A stretch of DNA of 64,000 nt. Origin: Coliplasma sp045538555 (GTDB lineage Bacteria > Bacillota > Clostridia > Oscillospirales > CAG-382). Each line of letters opens with the position of its first letter. Position 1 is the first letter of the stretch. The notes beneath the pieces were generated by a model. It was not told where the DNA came from, searched no databases, and saw only the letters and a program-made list of their open reading frames with translations. Positions 58,832 through 64,000 of this stretch are shown piece after piece. Where the stretch lies: positions 1-64,000 of the forward strand of contig JAZSRP010000049.1 of the NCBI GenBank assembly GCA_045538555.1, written 5' to 3'. Made by a program: the position numbers and the translations under genes.

Positions 58832-60106
58832 ATGAATCAATTTGATCCCAACCGCTCCAACGTGCCATTTGGCGAAAACAACAACGTTCCTCGCGCCGAC
58901 AGCATTTTTTCATGGGACGGTGAAAGTCACAATAAAAAGCAAAAAAGAAAGAACTTTAGGACTTACTTTCTCACTCTTGCGGTGTCCGTATTGGTTGCGG
59001 CGGTGCTCATTGCCGTTTCCGTCACGGGCAGCTTGGGAGGCGGCGGAACCTCTGATGGAGGCACCATCAGCGTTCCTGAGGTTATTGTTGCGGATACTTC
59101 TTCCGGAGATACCTCCGCCTCTTATGCAGACGGCGAGTCAACGGACCTTTCCGCATTGTACGAAAAATGCGCTCCCTCCTGCTGTACTGTTTATGTGACT
59201 TATAGCGGCACGGAGGGTTATTCAATCGGAAGCGGATTTGTTATCAGCTCCGAGAATGGATATATTGCCACCAACCATCACGTGATTGAAGGCGCCGGTG
59301 CAATAAAGGTCGTGTTTTATGACGGCAGGGAATATGAGGCCAAGCTTGTGGGAAGTGATTCCACCAGCGATCTTGCAGTGCTCAAGGTGGAGGCAAAAGG
59401 ACTGCCTCAAATTGCGCTTGGTATCTCCGACGATCTAAAAGTGGGACAAAGCGTCGTTGCTATCGGCACACCGTATTCCACTGAGCTGGCGGGCACAATG
59501 ACAAAAGGAATTATCAGCGGAATTGCAAGAGATATCAAGATCACCAACGATTACGGCACCGTGGTCAAAACCATGACTCTCATTCAGACCGATTGTACCA
59601 TCAATCCCGGCAACAGCGGCGGTCCTCTCATAGATATGAACGGCAGAGTTGTGGGTATAAATTCACTCAAAATCGCTTCTGAAAACTATGAAAACATCGG
59701 ATTTGCCATCCCAATCACCAGTGCCATCAAGATATTCAACCAGTTGATCGCCGGCGAAAAGGTGGACAGCGATTTTGCCACTGCAAGCGCACGTCTGGGC
59801 ATCACTGTGTATCAGCTTGAGGCGGGGCTTGAGACTTTTCGGATCAATCCCAGATGCGAGTACCCAAAGGGACTTTTGGTAGCAGAGCTTGAGGTCAATA
59901 CTGCTATCTACACGGCTGGACTTGAGATGTTTGATATCATTACCGAGTTTAACGGTGAAAAGATCGAGGAGCTTGACGATCTTACAAATGCACTTGCAAA
60001 ATGCAAGGCAGGTGACAACGCAACCGTCAAGGTATTCCGTTTCAACCGCACGTTTACTGCGGGTGAGAATATTGAACTGAAATTTGTTCTGGATGCCGCA
60101 ACCTGA
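58832..60106 (+). CDS. HtrA/DegP-like serine protease with PDZ domain
   Basis: 424 residues. A cytoplasmic N-terminus of about 42 residues, a membrane helix (43-66), then the trypsin-like fold with His150 (NHHVIEG), Asp180 (SDLAVLKV) and Ser262 (NPGNSGGPLID). A C-terminal PDZ domain spans about 320-415 (GLLVAELEVNTAIYTAGLEM, ...FNGEKIEELDDL). Membrane-anchored outside; degrades misfolded envelope proteins. AAGGAGATAACT before ATG. Likely in one transcript with the kinase. Confidence 0.95.
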   Translation: MNQFDPNRSNVPFGENNNVPRADSIFSWDGESHNKKQKRKNFRTYFLTLAVSVLVAAVLIAVSVTGSLGGGGTSDGGTISVPEVIVADTSSGDTSASYADGESTDLSALYEKCAPSCCTVYVTYSGTEGYSIGSGFVISSENGYIATNHHVIEGAGAIKVVFYDGREYEAKLVGSDSTSDLAVLKVEAKGLPQIALGISDDLKVGQSVVAIGTPYSTELAGTMTKGIISGIARDIKITNDYGTVVKTMTLIQTDCTINPGNSGGPLIDMNGRVVGINSLKIASENYENIGFAIPITSAIKIFNQLIAGEKVDSDFATASARLGITVYQLEAGLETFRINPRCEYPKGLLVAELEVNTAIYTAGLEMFDIITEFNGEKIEELDDLTNALAKCKAGDNATVKVFRFNRTFTAGENIELKFVLDAAT

Positions 60107-60130
60107 ATTGCAAATACAAACATCAAAAAT

Positions 60131-60167
60131 CAAAAAGCAGAGAGCAAAAGCGCTCTCTGCTTTTTGT
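60131..60167. terminator. Bidirectional terminator
   Basis: AAAAAGCAGAGAGC / GCTCTCTGCTTTTT, 14-bp stem with a 6-nt loop, between htrA and the convergent amidase. Confidence 0.92.
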
Positions 60168-60913
60168 TAGTTCAGCTTGATATATTGACCGTAGGAGTAA
60201 CCGTCGATCCCATTGTAGGACACGAGGTACCAATCACCGTTCTGCCCTCTCACAGTCAACGTGGCACCGTTTGGGGCTTGCCCCAAAACAGTTGCACTGA
60301 GATCCGGCGCTTGCCTGATGTTGAGCCGTCCTCCCTGTGTCACAACGGTTCCGGTTTGGACAGCAGGGGAGGGGTCGATGAATGACAGCCCAAAGTATTC
60401 TGCAACAGAAAGGGACAGATTCTTTGCAATGGCCTGAAGATTATTTCTTATCCAGTCGGCATCCCCTTTGTTGTCGTGGTATGCGATCTCCACCAAAACG
60501 GAAGGAGCTGCAGTGTTGTTTAGCTCATAGAGCCGAGTTGTTTCAAGTGCTCTGACCTTTGACGGGTCGGGATAGATTTCTTTTAAATTTTTTACAATGA
60601 TATCCGAGGCACGTCTTGCGTTACTGCTGGTGGGATAAAAATAAACGTCGCTGCCGGTCTGCCTGCCGTAATTGGCAGATCCGGAAGCGTTGGAATGCAG
60701 AGCAAGGTGCAGTCCGAAATTTTGAGAGTTTGAAGCGCGTACGGAGTCACCCACTGTTCCGTTGGGATTGTTGCGTTCAAACGTTATCCCGCTGGCAGAG
60801 AGATAGGGCTCCATGTAGTCGGCAATAAGGTTCATGTAGTATTCCTCGCTGCCGTTACCGTCATAGTAGATGTTGTATTCCTGGGTGGAAGGGCTCAAAA
60901 ATAACAAAGGCAT
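60167..60913 (-). CDS. N-acetylmuramoyl-L-alanine amidase (Amidase_3-like) with SH3 domain
   Basis: 248 residues. FLSPSTQEYNIYYDGNGSEE replaces the usual N-terminal 'DxGHGG' segment, so the first zinc His is not obvious. GLHLALHSNAS holds the second His and SVLVEIAYHDNKGDADW the Glu. A bacterial SH3 (SH3b) domain occupies the last 70 residues (RLNIRQAPDLSATVLGQAPN, ...DGYSYGQYIKLN). No signal peptide from ATG 60913 (AAAGGAG 9 nt upstream). Clostridial spore- or phage-endolysin-type amidases share the STQEYN start. Zinc binding by a shifted residue is likely but not shown. Confidence 0.88.
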   Translation of the reverse strand: MPLLFLSPSTQEYNIYYDGNGSEEYYMNLIADYMEPYLSASGITFERNNPNGTVGDSVRASNSQNFGLHLALHSNASGSANYGRQTGSDVYFYPTSSNARRASDIIVKNLKEIYPDPSKVRALETTRLYELNNTAAPSVLVEIAYHDNKGDADWIRNNLQAIAKNLSLSVAEYFGLSFIDPSPAVQTGTVVTQGGRLNIRQAPDLSATVLGQAPNGATLTVRGQNGDWYLVSYNGIDGYSYGQYIKLN

Positions 60914-61010
60914 ACCAATTTCTCCTTTCAAAGGTTATAATATGAAACAAGCCGAAAAAATGCCAAAAAACCCCTTGGGAATAAAAAAGGACAAAAAAAG
61001 AAAAAAACCC

Positions 61011-61039
61011 TTGACAAAGCGGAAAAAGTGTGCTAATAT
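61011..61039 (+). promoter_or_regulatory. Promoter of the infC operon
   Basis: TTGACA (61011-61016), 17 nt, TAATAT (61034-61039). Confidence 0.82.
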
Positions 61040-61045
61040 TTTTGG

Positions 61046-61190
61046 GACAAAGAAGAAGAGCCAAGCTCTCACCCTGCGGCAAGAGTCGTCACGGTCAATA
61101 AAAGCCGGTGTGTCCGGTCTTGTTGATTGTGCAAAGTGGTATGTCTGCTTTGCATTTTTATTTGTCACAAAATATCTTATGGAGGTGTCC
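61046..61190 (+). promoter_or_regulatory. infC leader with attenuator hairpin
   Basis: About 145-nt leader before infC. It ends in hairpin TGCAAAG / CTTTGCA (61130-61156), followed by TTTTTATTT, a candidate attenuator. The upstream part (GCCAAGCTCTCACCCTGCGGC, 61060-61080) is in the place of the Firmicutes L20-binding leader that controls infC-rpmI-rplT. The leader type is inferred from position and terminator, not from a model match. Confidence 0.55.
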
Positions 61191-61194
61191 TCTC

Positions 61195-61710
61195 ATCGCT
61201 AAATCTTCCCTTATCAATGAAGAAATCAGAGCAAAAGAGGTTCGTGTCATCGGCGCGGACGGAACACAGCTTGGTGTTATGAAGCTCACCGAGGCAATAC
61301 GTCTTTCCAACGAGGCGGAGCTGGACTTGGTAGAGATCGCACCGGATTCTGTGCCCCCTGTATGCAAGATCATGGACTATGGCAAGTACCGTTTTGAAAA
61401 AGAAAAACGGGAAAAGGAACAAAAAAAGAAACGCCAGATAGTTGAGCTCAAAGAGATCCAGCTGAAATGCAGGATCGACACCCACGATTTCAACACAAAA
61501 CTCAGTCATGCACTCAAGTTTATTTCACAGGGCAACAAAGTAAAGGTCATCTGCAAGTTCTATGGCAGAGAGATGGCGCACACGGAGCTGGGCGCACAGC
61601 TTCTGGACAGGTTTGCCGACGGCTGTGCCGAGACGGCAGCGATTGAGAAAAAGCCACTTCTTGACGGAAGAAACATGACGATGATATTGGCACCAAAAAA
61701 GACCAAATAA
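61195..61710 (+). CDS. infC: Translation initiation factor IF-3, ATC start codon
   Basis: 171 residues if begun at ATC 61195. The text AKSSLINEEIRAKEVRVIGA then LDLVEIAPDSVPPVCKIMDY and KFYGREMAHTELGAQLLDRF matches IF-3 over its full length. GGAGGTG (61181-61187) is ideally placed 7 nt before the ATC, and no ATG, GTG or TTG in frame is near. A non-AUG start is the known autoregulatory device of infC in E. coli (AUU). The next in-frame ATG upstream would add about 29 residues that do not resemble IF-3. First gene of infC-rpmI-rplT. Confidence 0.95.
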   Translation: MAKSSLINEEIRAKEVRVIGADGTQLGVMKLTEAIRLSNEAELDLVEIAPDSVPPVCKIMDYGKYRFEKEKREKEQKKKRQIVELKEIQLKCRIDTHDFNTKLSHALKFISQGNKVKVICKFYGREMAHTELGAQLLDRFADGCAETAAIEKKPLLDGRNMTMILAPKKTK

Positions 61711-61728
61711 CCGAAAGGAAACCAAACA

Positions 61729-61926
61729 ATGGGAAAGATCAAGACACACAAAGCATCTGCCAAGCGTTTTTCGTTCACCGGCAGCGGCAAAATTAAAATG
61801 GGTCATCCCGGTCGCCGTCACAAGACCGGTCTGAAGCAGACAAAGCGTATGAGAACACTCAGAAAAGCTGGCTACGTAAGCAGCGCAAGACTGGATGATC
61901 TCAAGAGAATGCTTCCCTACAAATAA
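61729..61926 (+). CDS. rpmI: 50S ribosomal protein L35
   Basis: 65 residues: KIKTHKASAKRFSFTGSGKI, then RRHKTGLKQTKRMRTLRK and the usual C-terminal basic tail. GAAAGGAAACCAAACA before ATG. 18 nt after infC. Confidence 0.96.
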   Translation: MGKIKTHKASAKRFSFTGSGKIKMGHPGRRHKTGLKQTKRMRTLRKAGYVSSARLDDLKRMLPYK

Positions 61927-61942
61927 TCGGAGGTTTTGAACG

Positions 61943-62296
61943 ATGGCAAGAGTAAAAGGCGCATTGGCGACCAGAAAAAGAAGAAACAAGATGCTCAAGC
62001 TGGCCAAGGGCTACTGGGGCGCAAAGAGTAAACATTTCAAGATGGCAAAGCAGGCCGTTCTCAAGAGCGGAAACTATGCATTTGTCGGCAGAAAGCAGAA
62101 GAAGAGAGATTTCAGATCACTTTGGATCACCCGTATCTCTGCACAGTGCAAGGTATGCGGCATCAACTACTCCCGTTTCATGTACGGTCTGAAAAAGAGC
62201 GGCATCGAGCTCAACCGCAAGATGCTGAGCGAGCTTGCAATCAATGACAAAGAGGCATTTGCACAGCTCGTTGAGACCGCAAAGAAGGCACTCTAA
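61943..62296 (+). CDS. rplT: 50S ribosomal protein L20
   Basis: 117 residues: ARVKGALATRKRRNKMLKLA, GYWGAKSKHFKMAKQAVLKS, LWITRISAQCKVCGINYSRF and ELAINDKEAFAQLVETAKKA. GGAGGTTTTGAACG before ATG. L20 normally represses this operon by binding the leader. Confidence 0.97.
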   Translation: MARVKGALATRKRRNKMLKLAKGYWGAKSKHFKMAKQAVLKSGNYAFVGRKQKKRDFRSLWITRISAQCKVCGINYSRFMYGLKKSGIELNRKMLSELAINDKEAFAQLVETAKKAL

Positions 62297-62323
62297 AAAG
62301 TTGTCAAAAAATCGGAAATCCGG

Positions 62324-62352
62324 TTGACATTTGTCGAATGATTTGATATAAT
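62324..62352 (+). promoter_or_regulatory. Promoter of rpsU
   Basis: TTGACA (62324-62329), 17 nt, TATAAT (62347-62352). Confidence 0.9.
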
Positions 62353-62403
62353 ATCACCAATATTGAGATTTCCTCGTAAACAGTTGCAAGGGAGGGTTAC
62401 AAA

Positions 62404-62580
62404 ATGGCTGAAGTCAGAGTTAAAGAGAACGAGAGCATCGACAGCGCGCTTCGCAGATTCAAGAGATCCTATCTCAGAAGCGGCGTCCAGGCAGAGCTTC
62501 GCAAGAGAGAGCATTACGAGAAGCCCAGCGTTAAGCGCAAAAAGAAGTCTGAAGCTGCAAGAAAACGCAAATTCAGATAA
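62404..62580 (+). CDS. rpsU: 30S ribosomal protein S21
   Basis: 58 residues: AEVRVKENESIDSALRRFKR, then SGVQAELRKREHYEKPSVKR and a KKKSEAARKRKFR tail. GGGAGGGTTACAAA before ATG 62404. Own promoter and terminator. Confidence 0.96.
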   Translation: MAEVRVKENESIDSALRRFKRSYLRSGVQAELRKREHYEKPSVKRKKKSEAARKRKFR

Positions 62581-62618
62581 AAATTGGCTCAGTTATTTTG
62601 ATTACACAAAATACAAAA

Positions 62619-62651
62619 CAATACAACGGCATTGTCCGTTGTATTTTTTGT
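62619..62651 (+). terminator. Terminator of rpsU
   Basis: AATACAACGG / CCGTTGTATT, 6-nt loop, T-tract. Confidence 0.9.
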
Positions 62652-62680
62652 TGCAAAAAGAAAATGAATGTTGTATAATC
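62652..62680 (+). promoter_or_regulatory. Promoter of the GH26-like lipoprotein gene
   Basis: TTGCAA (62652-62657), 17 nt, TATAAT (62675-62680). Confidence 0.78.
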
Positions 62681-62708
62681 AAGATATATTATGTGCGGAG
62701 GAAAGAAC

Positions 62709-64000
62709 ATGAAAAAATACACGGTTTTGATGCTGCTGATGCTTTTGATCCTGCCATTGCTTTTTTCTTGCAAGGGCGGGACTGACGAGAGCAGCGTGAC
62801 CGAAATATCGGAGGAATCAACCATGACACCCGATCCCAATGCAACCGTTGTGTGGGATGACAAGTATTCGTTCGGGAATATTACTTCCCCTTCACAGGTA
62901 TCAAAGGTTACTGCATATAGGGATGGAGCAGTTACCGATGCATACGACTCCAAAGATGGTGACAACCGCATTCTTTTTGCAGGCACAGAGGAGACAAGAG
63001 CGGTTGTGCTCCCGGAGGGCTATGCAATCACACTACCCGGCACTGATGTGACGGCAGACTTTTCACTGGGTGCGCTGAGGAGCAAGTTTTTTGGTACGGA
63101 CTATGTTCTTACGGTGACGTATGAGGACCAAAACCCCTACGGAGACAACGCAGACGGATTCAAGATCTATTTTGACGAGTGGCTGGCAAGATATCTTGAA
63201 AACATCGATTTTCTTACTGCCAACGGCATCCGCCGTACACGTCCGATAGGTGTCACAACCGACCTTTTGCAGGGTTATACCGTCAATTATTATGATATGA
63301 CCGTCACCTTGGCTTCAAAAATGAAGTACAATAATTACAGCATCGCCATTCTGCGTCCTACTGACAGTTATGAGCATTTCTGGCTGTTTGTGCTCAAGTC
63401 AGAAAAAGAAATGTACGAGCAGATGGACGCCATCGTGGCATCGTTTACCACCTTTGACAGAGTGGGCACTCCTATCAACAGCGTCGGAAGCTATGAACTC
63501 AAGGTTCCTGAATTTTGGTCGGAAGAAACAAAAAAATATTATGATCTGATCCAAAACCAGACTACCGTGGATTTTGGCGCATTCTTCCACCAAAACCAAG
63601 CGGACTATATCGAGTGGATGTATGCAGAGGAACAGCTGGGCGCGCCACTCGACGTTTTTATGACTTATCTCCACATCGGCTGGCAGAGCGATCTGAGCTA
63701 CCTTGATCTTGAACTACTGGAAAAACAGGCAGGCGGAAACGGTTTCAACGGAAAGCCCGTGCTGGAGCTGACGTATCAGTTTACTACAACAAACAATGGG
63801 CTTGGCGGATTTACACCTATGTATGACATCTGCCGCGGAAAATACGACGCCCATTTCAGAAAACTGGCACAGGATATCAAAACCTACGGAAAACCTGTGC
63901 TCTTCCGTCTCAACAATGAGATGAACACCGACTGGACCAGCTATTGCGGAATGCAGACAATGCTTGATCCGGACGTGTTTGTGGATACATGGTGCCGCCT
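62709..64000 (+). CDS. GH26-like glycoside hydrolase lipoprotein, 5' part (runs off the window)
   Basis: Open from ATG 62709 to the last base, 430 complete codons so far. Signal peptide YTVLMLLMLLILPLLFSC ends in a lipobox (Cys about 20), followed by an acidic Ser linker. An uncharacterised domain (about 70-250) precedes a barrel: VDFGAFFHQNQADYIEWMYA (about 287-306), then VLELTYQF, and KPVLFRLNNEMNTDWTSYCG near 397-416, where the Glu in RLNNEMN is the GH26-type acid/base. GH26 enzymes cut beta-mannan or mixed beta-glucan. The nucleophile would lie beyond the window. GGAGGAAAGAAC before ATG. Confidence 0.82.
   Translation, partial: MKKYTVLMLLMLLILPLLFSCKGGTDESSVTEISEESTMTPDPNATVVWDDKYSFGNITSPSQVSKVTAYRDGAVTDAYDSKDGDNRILFAGTEETRAVVLPEGYAITLPGTDVTADFSLGALRSKFFGTDYVLTVTYEDQNPYGDNADGFKIYFDEWLARYLENIDFLTANGIRRTRPIGVTTDLLQGYTVNYYDMTVTLASKMKYNNYSIAILRPTDSYEHFWLFVLKSEKEMYEQMDAIVASFTTFDRVGTPINSVGSYELKVPEFWSEETKKYYDLIQNQTTVDFGAFFHQNQADYIEWMYAEEQLGAPLDVFMTYLHIGWQSDLSYLDLELLEKQAGGNGFNGKPVLELTYQFTTTNNGLGGFTPMYDICRGKYDAHFRKLAQDIKTYGKPVLFRLNNEMNTDWTSYCGMQTMLDPDVFVDTWCR

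Overview
This 64 kb window looks like a chromosome segment of an anaerobic, endospore-lineage Clostridium relative, most likely a gut Oscillospiraceae/Ruminococcus-type organism. This is inference from gene content: two CotF-type spore coat genes, a bifurcating [FeFe]-hydrogenase, diaminopimelate dehydrogenase, dockerin-bearing surface proteins, S-box and yybP-ykoY riboswitches, many Firmicutes-type promoters (TTGACA-17-TATAAT), and CCA-encoding tRNA genes. No phage, complete IS element or CRISPR array was seen. Both ends cut genes: a glycogen phosphorylase at the left and a GH26-like lipoprotein at the right.

Layout. 1-4.1 kb: a tightly overlapping run of glycogen phosphorylase, GH13 neopullulanase-type amylase, an AAC(3)-fold acetyltransferase-like protein and an APH-fold sugar-kinase-like protein. 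4.2-7.4 kb: a small sigma factor, a zinc-ribbon protein, then a CsoR-type repressor with a perfect operator in its own promoter, followed by a two-gene minimal SUF-like (SmsC/SmsB) Fe-S assembly pair. 7.4-14.4 kb: a complete F-type ATP synthase operon (I-a-c-b-[b'-delta-alpha]-gamma-beta-epsilon) followed by a hotdog thioesterase. Its standout feature is a single 738-codon gene encoding a second b subunit, the delta C-terminal domain and the whole alpha subunit. 14.7-20 kb: a GHL10 lipoprotein, cca, tRNA-Thr, a decayed four-helix-bundle gene with hairpin repeats, and a DUF4855 surface protein. 20-27.2 kb: a Mn2+ riboswitch-controlled P-type ATPase, a lipoprotein, a GntR/YtrA-regulated ABC exporter, and ddh. 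27.3-31 kb: tRNA-Thr, tRNA-Tyr, a second hairpin-repeat array, trmL, a metallo-hydrolase, and a 1.4 kb islet carrying a methyltransferase between a tRNA 3' half and tRNA-Arg. 31.2-42.8 kb: aspartate kinase, YigZ, a dockerin-bearing amidase, a large anchored GHL10 protein, an MBL hydrolase, rpmE, hflX, spore coat genes and an oligo-glucosidase. 43-51.2 kb: ten genes for a HydABC-type electron-bifurcating hydrogenase interleaved with a sensory hydrogenase-like protein, two DRTGG proteins, two HATPase proteins and a PHP phosphoesterase. 51.4-57.1 kb: metK under a SAM-I riboswitch, a 1321-residue BspA-like leucine-rich-repeat protein ending in a dockerin, tRNA-Met and tRNA-Glu. 57.3-64 kb: an orphan histidine kinase, HtrA, an amidase, the infC-rpmI-rplT operon (infC starting at ATC), rpsU and the partial GH26-like gene.

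How the genes work together. The left end handles storage or exogenous alpha-glucan. The hydrogenase cluster reoxidises NADH and ferredoxin and appears to contain its own redox-sensing signalling module. The F-ATPase couples ATP to a proton gradient, since its c subunit resembles the H+-type rather than the Na+-type. The wall-facing part comprises two amidases, DAP dehydrogenase, HtrA, three large glycosidase-like surface proteins and two dockerin proteins.

The best candidates for something undescribed are the b'-delta-alpha ATP synthase fusion with its stoichiometry problem, the CsoR-controlled minimal Fe-S assembly operon, and the mixed-orientation GTGATAT/ATATCAC hairpin arrays next to tRNA genes. 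All functional calls come from reading translated motifs; no database search was possible.
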